A stretch of DNA of 5,483 nucleotides from Omnitrophica WOR_2 bacterium RIFCSPHIGHO2_02_FULL_52_10 (GTDB taxonomy: Bacteria; Omnitrophota; Gorgyraeia; Zapsychrales; Zapsychraceae). Positions 1 through 5,477 of the stretch are shown here, in pieces. The notes under the pieces were generated by a model. It saw only the letters and a list, made by a program, of their open reading frames with translations. It was not told where the DNA came from and ran no database searches. Both the position numbers and the translations under genes were made by a program. The stretch lies in the NCBI GenBank assembly GCA_001805655.1, contig MHGR01000078.1:1-5483 (forward strand). The letters are read 5' to 3'. Positions within the stretch are counted from its first letter, which is position 1, and each line of letters begins with the position of its first letter.

Positions 1-1182
1 ATTAGGAATACGGAAACAGTTTGTATTATTTGGAGGAAGAGGCTCGTTTGGGATTGGCAGTAGGGTATCAGATATCACTTCCTTCGATATATCATTAAGT
101 TTTCTTACGGCCTTCCAAAGTGCTTGATAGTCTGGATCTCTCGGCAATCGGTACTGCCGGCCTTGTTCCCCGGCCTTCACTGTCACCACTGCCAGAAGAC
201 GTGAACCACCAATGCGCTGCCCATTCTCGCCAAAGGCTACCTCTGCGCCACCGCGTTGAGCTATCAGTTGTGACCGGACTCGATCAGGGGACAGGACCAT
301 GTTGCAGCTAGGGCATGAAGCCTTTGCCCGCGTGACCGTGCCCTTAGGAAGCTCACCGTCAGTTCTCGGCTCAAAGATCTCGAACTCAATATGGGGTGGC
401 TTCCCATTTGGCCGAACGACTTTATACCTAAGAGCGCTTTTACGACTTGCTTTCTTACAAAGCCAGAACGACCGCACCAGCGGAATTTCCGCGCCACAAT
501 TGGGCTGCTCACATCGAATCGTCCGAGCCCACAGATAAGCAATCGGTCGTGAGCCGTCTGAGTCGCTAGGATTAAACTCAGCTAGTTCCTTTTCCGCTGC
601 AACCTCGATTTGGCCACCGACTCGACGCACCTCCTCTGCTAGCTCAGGACCATGACGGGGAATGTCTTCGAGAACCACCTTCAAAATCAGGCAGGCAACA
701 GGATTTAGGTCACTGGCAAAAGTCTCACAGCCTAACCGCAACGCCTCAAGTGGAATCGACCCACCACCTGCAAATGGATCGACAACTAGGGGGGTCTCTT
801 CTGGATGGGCGGCCTTTACCAACCCACGTGAGACTTCAAGGTAAGTCCGATCTGAGGAAAGATCCCAATTAGCAAAGTCACCGATGAACTTGAGAAGGGC
901 CTGTCGAAGGTCTTGGTCTTCCGGTCCAACTTGCCCCTGCACTTTAGGCAAAAGTTCTCTTGCTCTTTGTTTGAAATCCTTCGGACAGTACTGGTCGCAA
1001 GGATCGGGGAGCAGAAGACCGAGTAACATCGCCCGACACGCAGCGAGTGGTCGCCTTGCCCACCAAAGATGAAGCGTTGACGGGTGGCCATGACGAATGG
1101 ATTTTTCCCGAGCGGCGTGCTTCGACACCACCGCAATCGGAAAATCCACCTCCGCCAGCCGCTTACATTCTTTGGGAATCAT
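1..1182 (-). CDS. DUF1156-family DNA methylase, N-terminal 394 residues (runs off left edge)
   Basis: This is a predicted SAM-dependent DNA (probably adenine) methyltransferase. The frame is open from the ATG at 1182-1180 to base 1, so the C-terminus lies outside the window. Residues about 8-55 match the DUF1156 N-terminal signature: RLAEVDFPIAVVSKHAAREK, then HPSTLHLWWARRPLAACRA at 33-51. The SAM-binding loop DPFAGGGS is at 135-142, followed by an acidic-loop segment SDLNP at 157-161. A cysteine-rich, zinc-ribbon-like part follows (RCEQPNCGAEIPL, then CPSC). The DPPY-type catalytic motif of this family lies in the C-terminal half and is not visible; family members usually exceed 850 residues. 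DUF1156 methylases are known next to DUF499 ATPases and large helicases in defence islands. The start is 18 bases after the PIN gene stop, with no clear Shine-Dalgarno sequence, so translation may depend on coupling. Family call is firm; target site and modified base are unknown. Confidence 0.93.
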   Translation of the reverse strand, partial: MIPKECKRLAEVDFPIAVVSKHAAREKSIRHGHPSTLHLWWARRPLAACRAMLLGLLLPDPCDQYCPKDFKQRARELLPKVQGQVGPEDQDLRQALLKFIGDFANWDLSSDRTYLEVSRGLVKAAHPEETPLVVDPFAGGGSIPLEALRLGCETFASDLNPVACLILKVVLEDIPRHGPELAEEVRRVGGQIEVAAEKELAEFNPSDSDGSRPIAYLWARTIRCEQPNCGAEIPLVRSFWLCKKASRKSALRYKVVRPNGKPPHIEFEIFEPRTDGELPKGTVTRAKASCPSCNMVLSPDRVRSQLIAQRGGAEVAFGENGQRIGGSRLLAVVTVKAGEQGRQYRLPRDPDYQALWKAVRKLNDISKEVISDTLLPIPNEPLPPNNTNCFRIPN

Positions 1183-1200
1183 TTCACACAGTCTTGAAAT

Positions 1201-2343
1201 CTATTTTACTTTTGCCGCTGCTGAATGAGCATGTTCTACTAGGTGAGTGATGTTTGGACCCTTTGATCGAGCAGACAATAGCTGAATATTTCTATACTCT
1301 TTGTCATCAGGCGAGACTAACGCCTCGACTTCTGCAAGCCACGGTACAACTTGCTCTTCCTGTATAGGACCGGCAAATATCTCTCCGAAGTCTTTTATTT
1401 CAAGTCGAGGGGTCTCCTGTCCTACCTTAAGACGTGAAGGCGTTTGGGGAATATAGAATCGCTCGACCTCTAGGGTTGCCGCCAACTCAATCTCAAATGA
1501 AATCTTTACTGGCTCGTTTTCTTTTCTCTCAAGCGGAAATGGTGTCTGGACATTTCGGACCCTCTGTACCTCAAGATTCCGCACCGCAAGAATCCGACCG
1601 CCAAATCCAAGGTCTCTTTCTGAAATTTCCAAATTTTCCGCGAGGAACTTTTGAATCTCAGAAAGCCTATTGGTGAGGGCCTCCTCAGCACGTTTCCGGT
1701 CCTGATCCCACGCATGTTTAATCACGCCCTCAAGGCGGTTGTCCAGTTCCTTGTAGACTTCCTCAATGTTGGTATAAACTTTTATTGACACTCCAGCCGC
1801 TTTGTCATGGCCTATGATTCCGGCGTTAGAGAAAATTCCATCCCGGGAAATGAAGGCGCCCACGTGACGCGGCTCTTTCACAAGATGGTCAATTACCGAA
1901 AGGTAAACAACCGTATCCTGAAATCCCACGTCTCCTTCTTGAAACGGAGGCTCATCGCAAACCGCCATGCGGAACAGCTCGTCCGTGGGCCGTAATGTCA
2001 GTGGGACTGTTTCTATCTTCCACTTTTCTTTGAGGGTCTTGACGCTTTCACGGTAAGTCGCAAGCGCCGCATTCTTCTTGGGGAGTACATCATCGGAATC
2101 CAAGTCTGATTGCGCAGAATGTTTTTTTAGGTCCGTTAAGCTCTTTGTGGCCTTTGTGCGTTTTTCATCAAACAAACGATTCCAGTGTGCCTCCAGTTCA
2201 TCCTCAACCGCCTTTGGCACAAAGACGCTTACTCTTAAGAGCTGCGCCAAATCTAAAAGTCTTTCTAGCGCGGCAGAGGGCTTTGGCCAGTTAGCCGCGA
2301 TTAGAATGTTTGTATCGAAGTAAATCCGAGTGAAAGGGGCCAT
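1201..2343 (-). CDS. PIN-domain protein (DUF4935-like), predicted ribonuclease, 380 aa
   Basis: The first ~180 residues look like a PIN nuclease fold. FDTNILI gives the first metal-binding Asp (D10). VPKAVEDELEAHW supplies the acidic position around E47/E49. GDVGFQDTVVYLSVIDH carries D143, and FISRDGIFSN carries D168. The spacing and the 'PPF..GD.GF.D' pattern resemble the DUF4935 branch of PIN proteins, which are longer than VapC toxins (about 130 residues). Residues about 55-110 are Lys/Glu-rich and probably helical. Residues about 190-380 form an additional region I do not recognise, beginning with a charged helical stretch and continuing with alternating beta-like segments. No small antitoxin gene lies beside it, so it is unlikely to be a simple VapBC toxin. 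The ATG at 2343 sits 6 bases after the stop of the helicase remnant, with a weak GAG ribosome site inside that remnant. A role as a nuclease cargo of the methylase system is inferred from position. Confidence 0.85.
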   Translation of the reverse strand: MAPFTRIYFDTNILIAANWPKPSAALERLLDLAQLLRVSVFVPKAVEDELEAHWNRLFDEKRTKATKSLTDLKKHSAQSDLDSDDVLPKKNAALATYRESVKTLKEKWKIETVPLTLRPTDELFRMAVCDEPPFQEGDVGFQDTVVYLSVIDHLVKEPRHVGAFISRDGIFSNAGIIGHDKAAGVSIKVYTNIEEVYKELDNRLEGVIKHAWDQDRKRAEEALTNRLSEIQKFLAENLEISERDLGFGGRILAVRNLEVQRVRNVQTPFPLERKENEPVKISFEIELAATLEVERFYIPQTPSRLKVGQETPRLEIKDFGEIFAGPIQEEQVVPWLAEVEALVSPDDKEYRNIQLLSARSKGPNITHLVEHAHSAAAKVK

Positions 2344-2384
2344 TGTGTCTCAACTCTGGTAGGGTGAGGGCGTTTCACTCGCCT

Positions 2385-2440
2385 GCATCGGCTGGATCAA
2401 AGCATCCACCGACAGATAATGATGATCCACCTTCTTCACC
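2385..2440 (-). repeat. Direct repeat, copy A (helicase 3' end)
   Basis: This 56-base stretch matches 4491-4546 at 49 of 56 positions by hand count without gaps. It encodes the VKKV.H.YLSVDAL.QPMQ part of the helicase C-terminus. The differences fall mostly at synonymous or conservative positions, so the copies were probably both under coding selection before they were broken. Confidence 0.85.
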
Positions 2441-2479
2441 TGCCTGCGCCGCAAACCACCGCGTCGCGGCAGGCAGGCT
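2439..2479. repeat. In-frame palindromic insertion in helicase remnant
   Basis: Compared with the copy at 4450-4686, this copy carries 39 extra bases between the codons for PARFPWHE and VKKV. The arms are CCTGCCTGC (2439-2447) and its exact reverse complement GCAGGCAGG (2469-2477), with a further imperfect GC-rich stem inside and a loop near 2453-2460. The length is a multiple of three, and the insertion reads through as ACLPRRGGLRRRQ in the helicase frame. It resembles small palindromic elements that insert in frame in protein genes (the Rickettsia RPE elements are the known precedent), but I do not recognise the family. No flanking target duplication is evident. Confidence 0.7.
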
Positions 2480-2505
2480 TCATGCCAGGGGAAGCGAGCG
2501 GGGTG

Positions 2506-2547
2506 CCACCGCAATCGAAAATCCACTTTTCCAACCGTCTGCGTCAC
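2506..2547 (-). pseudogene. Remnant of a DUF1156 methylase 5' end
   Basis: Bases 2506-2526 match 1128-1149 in the intact methylase at 21 of 22 positions, with one base deleted. This is the stretch encoding VDFPIAVV. The deletion shifts the frame to VDFRLRW. Upstream, the bases can still be aligned with the KRLAE codons if another single-base slip is allowed (they suggest an original RLEKVDF). A GTG at 2547-2545 with a ribosome site 5 bases before it fits an original start codon. After about 14 codons the methylase sequence stops abruptly and helicase C-terminal sequence begins. This is the dead start of a second, somewhat diverged methylase gene. Confidence 0.68.
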
Positions 2548-2552
2548 AGCAA

Positions 2553-2558
2553 CCACCT
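2553..2558 (-). promoter_or_regulatory. Ribosome binding site of the broken methylase start
   Basis: The minus strand reads AGGTGG here, 5 bases before the GTG at 2547-2545 and just after the stop of the 262-residue gene. A good site in front of a gene fragment supports the idea that a methylase once started here, directly downstream of the 262-residue gene. Confidence 0.5.
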
Positions 2559-2564
2559 GCTATA

Positions 2565-3353
2565 TTAAAAAGATCGATAGCAGGAGGTATCGAACTGACC
2601 TGCAAGCGGCCCATTGCGCGCAAGGAAGCGGCGGCAACGCATACCCCAGGAGTCTTCAATCCAGCCGCCTATATTGAAAGCGAGATCTCTTATGTCATCA
2701 GGCTGGGGCCACTCGTCGAACTCCCGACGCAGCCATAGGTTCGGCTCCGGGCAGGGAGTTGGGTTTGCATATGGCTCACCGTATTGAGCCCAACCTGCTC
2801 CGAAATTCGCAAGACTTCCTCCTTGTGTTTGCAGCAGGGCTACCGAGCATTCCCAAGGCCCATCTATATGGAAATGAGAGACGGCATGGCCATAGAAATG
2901 GAGGGCAGACCACAACCTCCCGACAATGTGGACTAATCGAAAGAGGCGTTTTTGCCCCATCGACTTCCCACCTCCGTGTCCAAGTCCCATGTCCAGGCCG
3001 CCGTGTCGATAGAGAGCAAGATATGAACCCCATTTCCACGGGCCATCGGAGACTTGTTGGCATACAACTGCCACACTAGTAGTTGGAATCACGGTGTGAC
3101 CCCATATATTGACTCGCCCATGCAGTGGGTTCTCATGCTCACTCTCCAACCACGACCAGAATTCATCGTTGAACTCGATCCTTTTGCTGTCAGGATCGCC
3201 GGGCAGAATGACAAGCCGCACGGCTAGTTGTGGTACATATTGACCAACCCCCCCTGTAGCAAATGCTTCTTGCTGAATGTTCAAAAGAATCAGTCGCTCG
3301 CGAGCGCGGTGCCACCTGGCTCGATAGGCTTCTCGGGTTAGCGGATCGATCAT
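2565..3353 (-). CDS. Unknown protein, 262 aa, coupled to the DUF4062 gene
   Basis: I do not recognise this family. The protein is soluble, Trp- and Gly-rich, with no signal peptide or membrane segment. Residues 1-35 are charged and helical (REAYRARWHRARERL). The middle contains a beta-hairpin-like segment GSYLALYRHGGLDMGLGHGG, followed by a helical stretch rich in His and Phe (LWSALHFYGHAVSHFHIDG). The C-terminal third has FDEWPQPDDIRDLAFNIGGW and ends in a basic tail. No catalytic motif is evident. The 'sylaLyrhGgle.g' pattern recalls C-terminal sensing regions found beside AlbA_2/Schlafen-type ATP-binding proteins, but this is weak. The ATG overlaps the DUF4062 stop in an ATGA, and an AGGAG ribosome site (3363-3367) lies 9 bases upstream inside the DUF4062 gene. 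The two products are therefore probably made together and likely work together. The gene ends at a TAA 18 bases before the dead methylase start. Confidence 0.8.
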   Translation of the reverse strand: MIDPLTREAYRARWHRARERLILLNIQQEAFATGGVGQYVPQLAVRLVILPGDPDSKRIEFNDEFWSWLESEHENPLHGRVNIWGHTVIPTTSVAVVCQQVSDGPWKWGSYLALYRHGGLDMGLGHGGGKSMGQKRLFRLVHIVGRLWSALHFYGHAVSHFHIDGPWECSVALLQTQGGSLANFGAGWAQYGEPYANPTPCPEPNLWLRREFDEWPQPDDIRDLAFNIGGWIEDSWGMRCRRFLARNGPLAGQFDTSCYRSF

Positions 3354-4447
3354 CTGCGCATGCTCCTGCCAAGAAGAGCGACGATGTCTTCCGCGATGGA
3401 CGCTGCGTCCTGCGTGAGTGCCGCGCGATGACGGCGTGCGGGATTGAGCTGCGCAACGACAGGGTCTGTTGAGAGCCGAACAGGATAGGAATTGGGGCTT
3501 TGTTCGTGCTCAGCCTGAGTACGCCAAGTCATGGCTCCGTTTAGTGCGACGACGGGAACTACATCAGAAATCCTTCGGACCGGATCGATATTGTCAAGCA
3601 TCCAAGCCGCGAACTGCAGCATCCGACGAAGCAGCTCCTCAACCTCTTCCTTGATCGCCACGCCAACCGCGCTGATTTCGTTGCGAGCTAGTGAATGCTC
3701 GATGGCTCTCACCAATCGAATCGTCCCTAACTGGTCAAGGAAAATCGATCCTTTTTGTTGCTCGATGACGAGCGCGTTGTCACGGATTTCACGGTCCGTA
3801 CCGAGCGTTCGGTCTAAAATTCTATGGGGACCGAATAATGCCTGCTGGGAAATTGCTTCTTCCAACTTCGAGGCTTCTAGGTCTTTTGGTCGAATTACTT
3901 GCTGTTTTGGTCCGCCTGCGACTACCAAACTCAATCTAACCCCCTGTGACTGACGCTCGGCGGGGAGTAGACCTTTTGCACGAGAAAGCATCTCTTCCTC
4001 ATCAATAGGACCCGCCGCTCGGGAAAGTTCGAGATCACGAAGAGCAGCCGTTACTTCATCGCGAAGCTCGTCAGGGTTTGAGAATCTGGCAGTAAAATGG
4101 CCCGTGGACCAGTCCTGAACTTCGCGGACGAATACTTGCTGCGCTGCCTCGAAGTCGACATTCTGCTGGATAAAAACAAGAACCGGACAGTATTCTCTGG
4201 CTTCGCGATATTCTTCGTGCGTGGGAGAGAGTCCCGAAGTTTGTCGATCGCCATACCGAGCACCAAGGATCAAGATCACGACTTCAGCCCACCGAGCACC
4301 CGCAAGGCAAGTCTGCTGAGGCGTCGCCGACGACGCAGCAAAGTCCTCGGCGCGCTTGACTTCGTGACGTAGAGCGCGAGCAGCGCGAGTAGCTGCTTCG
4401 CGGTAGCCCTCAAGGCCACGAATTACCGAACTGATAAAAACCTTCAT
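3350..4447 (-). CDS. DUF4062-domain protein, 365 aa
   Basis: Residues 1-145 match DUF4062, a Rossmann-like domain related in fold to TIR domains and often used as the N-terminal effector of immune-type proteins. MKVFISSVIRGLEGYREAA is the first strand and helix. AEVVILILGARYG (to residue 66) is the second strand and loop. GLSPTHEEYREA (72-83) carries the conserved Glu residues, and PVLVFIQ follows. FSNPDELRDEVTAALRDL (about 124-141) closes the domain. Residues about 150-365 are not recognised; they contain a helix-rich part (AIKEEVEELLRRMLQFAAWML) and end in a basic tail. There is no NTPase P-loop, so this is not a full STAND/Avs-type protein. The start ATG at 4447 lies 2 bases after the TAA of the helicase remnant, and a GGAG site at 4461-4458 lies within that remnant. 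The stop overlaps the next gene in ATGA. Defence role is inferred; enzymatic activity is not shown. Confidence 0.88.
   Translation of the reverse strand: MKVFISSVIRGLEGYREAATRAARALRHEVKRAEDFAASSATPQQTCLAGARWAEVVILILGARYGDRQTSGLSPTHEEYREAREYCPVLVFIQQNVDFEAAQQVFVREVQDWSTGHFTARFSNPDELRDEVTAALRDLELSRAAGPIDEEEMLSRAKGLLPAERQSQGVRLSLVVAGGPKQQVIRPKDLEASKLEEAISQQALFGPHRILDRTLGTDREIRDNALVIEQQKGSIFLDQLGTIRLVRAIEHSLARNEISAVGVAIKEEVEELLRRMLQFAAWMLDNIDPVRRISDVVPVVALNGAMTWRTQAEHEQSPNSYPVRLSTDPVVAQLNPARRHRAALTQDAASIAEDIVALLGRSMRR
3363..3367 (-). promoter_or_regulatory. Ribosome binding site of the 262-residue gene
   Basis: AGGAG on the minus strand, 9 bases before ATG 3353 and within the last codons of the DUF4062 gene. 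Together with the ATGA overlap this indicates coupled translation. Confidence 0.55.
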
Positions 4448-4449
4448 TA

Positions 4450-4686
4450 TTAACGCGCTCCACCGTACAGTGCTGGACTTTCTCCCACCTGCATCGGCTG
4501 GGTCAGAGCATCCACGGACAAATAATAATGTTCCACCTTTTTCACCTCATGCCATGGGAAGCGGGCGGGGTCTTTGATGGGTTGTTGGAGATGGCATTTC
4601 GAGTTGCAATCAGTGACAACGTAAAGCCAGTAGCAGTCGCGGTGGTCTTCGGCGACGCGGCGCTCGGACTCAACAATTAGGCGCAT
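4450..4686 (-). pseudogene. C-terminal fragment (78 codons) of a DUF3883-type defence helicase (copy 1)
   Basis: From ATG 4686 to TAA 4450 the frame gives MRLIVESERRVAEDHRDC, then YWLYVVTDC, PIKDPARFPWHE and VKKVEHYYLSVDALTQPMQ. This pattern is characteristic of the very end of large SF2 helicases carrying DUF3883, in which 'NE.R.AED.RDCYWLYVV' is the hallmark. Whole proteins of this kind exceed 1000 residues, so more than nine tenths is missing. Upstream of about 4684-4708 the DNA is the tail of the HEPN gene. The open frame extends 5' to 4749 inside the HEPN gene in another frame, but that part is not helicase-like. A GGAG lies about 8 bases before ATG 4686, so a short peptide could still be made. 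Its tail carries the ribosome site of the DUF4062 gene. Scar or retained leader are both possible; I favour a scar. Confidence 0.7.
4491..4546 (-). repeat. Direct repeat, copy B (helicase 3' end)
   Basis: Partner of the repeat at 2385-2440 (49 of 56 identical). The similarity continues at protein level on both sides, through PARFPWHE upstream and into the variable tail (QVGESPALY here against QASETPSPY in the other copy). Confidence 0.85.
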
Positions 4687-4708
4687 GGCCGCGTCTCCAA
4701 AGCCCCCA

Positions 4709-5158
4709 TTATTTCTTTCCGGGCTCTCCACCACCGGGCCTGCCTGCATCGAGATAGGACTTCAGGGACTCCATAATGAGATCGCGCGTTTGCTGAGCTA
4801 AACGCAGCGCCTTTTCGCCGTCTCCCTGTGATACCGCGGGAAGGTCTCCCGGATAGCGAAACTCCACACCGTAGGGCGTTAGCGCATCGGCTATAGCCAG
4901 CTTCTCAGCCAGCCGGGAATCTACTCGGGCGACGAGCTGCCTGAGCAGAGCAATGTCGTGGCTTTTTGGAAATTCAATCTGGTGGCGAACGAGAAAGGCT
5001 TTGATAAACTTCTCTGCAGCTTGCTGGGCGTGGAACCCGACGTTATCGTAATCTTCGAACTCTTCCTTGAGCAGCACCGCGCCTGCAGCCAAGTCCTTGC
5101 GCGCCTTGTCTCGCCATTGCTGTACAAAATCCCATTTCACCTGCTCAGGTGTTCTCAT
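4709..5158 (-). CDS. HEPN-domain protein, partner of the MNT gene, 149 aa
   Basis: This is an all-helical HEPN protein of the PF05168 type, the usual partner of a minimal nucleotidyltransferase. FHAQQAAEKFIKAFLVRH (42-59) is the central helix, PKSHDIALLRQL follows, and LTPYGVEFRYPGD (93-105) is the typical RYPGD end motif. Many HEPN toxins are RNases with an Rx4-6H motif. Here the nearest pair is R58 and H67 with eight residues between, so RNase activity is doubtful. The last 13 residues (GRPGGGEPGKK and neighbours) are Gly/Pro-rich and low-complexity, and lie right at a rearrangement breakpoint. I chose ATG 5158 because a GGAG site lies 9 bases upstream and the start then overlaps the MNT gene by only 14 bases. 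ATG 5173 and TTG 5194 are in-frame alternatives. The overlap implies co-translation with MNT and formation of a complex. Confidence 0.88.
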   Translation of the reverse strand: MRTPEQVKWDFVQQWRDKARKDLAAGAVLLKEEFEDYDNVGFHAQQAAEKFIKAFLVRHQIEFPKSHDIALLRQLVARVDSRLAEKLAIADALTPYGVEFRYPGDLPAVSQGDGEKALRLAQQTRDLIMESLKSYLDAGRPGGGEPGKK

Positions 5159-5477
5159 ACAACACCACTCCATATTTGTGCGCCGGGTAGGCAAGGCCCC
5201 CGATTACCTCTCTTGTCTCTTCAAACTCCTCTTCCCCCATAACCCAGACATCGACGGGATAGTCCAAACCGCTGAAAGCTTGACGAAGACGGCGCATCTC
5301 CTCGCGCTTCGAAACAGGGTCTTTTTCAACCACCAACAAGTCAAAATCGCTGTCCTCGGTGGCGCTACCCTGAGCGCGCGAGCCGTACAGGATCACCCGC
5401 CGGATGCGTTCACCATCATGGGTTAGAAGCTGTCTTTTCAGCTCTTCGGCAATTTTCCGATCTTTGTCGATAATCAT
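5145..5477 (-). CDS. Minimal nucleotidyltransferase (MNT), 110 aa
   Basis: This is a small polymerase-beta-fold nucleotidyltransferase. YGSRAQG (31-37) is the nucleotide-binding turn, DSDFD (42-46) gives the two metal-binding Asp residues of the GSx10DxD motif, and VDVWVM places the third carboxylate at D76. In characterised MntA-HepT pairs the MNT protein transfers AMP to its HEPN partner and silences it. All three acidic residues are present here, so activity is plausible. The gene is followed with a 14-base overlap by the HEPN gene. The start at ATG 5477 is only six bases from the window end and the frame stays open beyond it, so a longer N-terminus cannot be excluded and the promoter is not visible. 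At 110 residues it has normal family length. Confidence 0.9.
   Translation of the reverse strand: MIIDKDRKIAEELKRQLLTHDGERIRRVILYGSRAQGSATEDSDFDLLVVEKDPVSKREEMRRLRQAFSGLDYPVDVWVMGEEEFEETREVIGGLAYPAHKYGVVLYENT
5168..5171 (-). promoter_or_regulatory. Ribosome binding site deciding the HEPN start
   Basis: GGAG on the minus strand, 9 bases before ATG 5158. It lies inside the last codons of the MNT gene and supports that ATG over the two upstream in-frame starts. Confidence 0.5.

Larger units (their letters stand above)
2350..2505 (-). pseudogene. Remnant of the C-terminus of a DUF3883-type defence helicase (copy 2)
   Basis: Read from 2505 to the TGA at 2352-2350, this encodes PARFPWHE, a 13-residue insertion, VKKVDHHYLSVDALIQPMQ and a short tail ending YQS. 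The same segment, without the insertion, ends the remnant at 4686-4450: PARFPWHE is identical, and the next 20 residues differ at three positions. In established helicase families of defence loci this type of segment follows the 'RDCYWLYVV' part of the DUF3883 (NO VEIN C-terminal) domain at the protein's end. Nothing upstream of PARF is helicase; at about base 2505 the sequence becomes methylase-like. I therefore call it a truncated scar. It could be read as part of a 68-residue frame, but that frame is chimeric. Its stop lies 6 bases before the PIN start, so it may still matter by carrying the PIN gene's ribosome site. Confidence 0.72.

Noticed and set aside
816..1136. A 106-residue minus-strand open frame
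   Set aside because: Lies in another frame inside the methylase N-terminal region, whose correct frame shows the DUF1156 signature.
1..1182. Truncated methylase pseudogene
   Set aside because: The frame is open to the window edge with all expected N-terminal motifs in order; it is cut by the window, not broken.
2439..2479. Rho-independent terminator
   Set aside because: The hairpin is GC-rich but has no T run on the downstream side in either direction, and it keeps the reading frame of the helicase copy.
2350..2556. A 68-residue minus-strand open frame beginning at GTG near 2556
   Set aside because: It joins degraded methylase codons to helicase tail codons and a palindrome insertion; it is better explained as a chimeric scar than as a gene.
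2343..2738. A 131-residue plus-strand open frame
   Set aside because: It runs antisense to the scar region and the end of the 262-residue gene, has no recognisable domain, and its composition fits a shadow frame.
3531..3953. A 140-residue plus-strand open frame
   Set aside because: Fully antisense to the DUF4062 gene, Ser-rich and without motifs; shadow frame.
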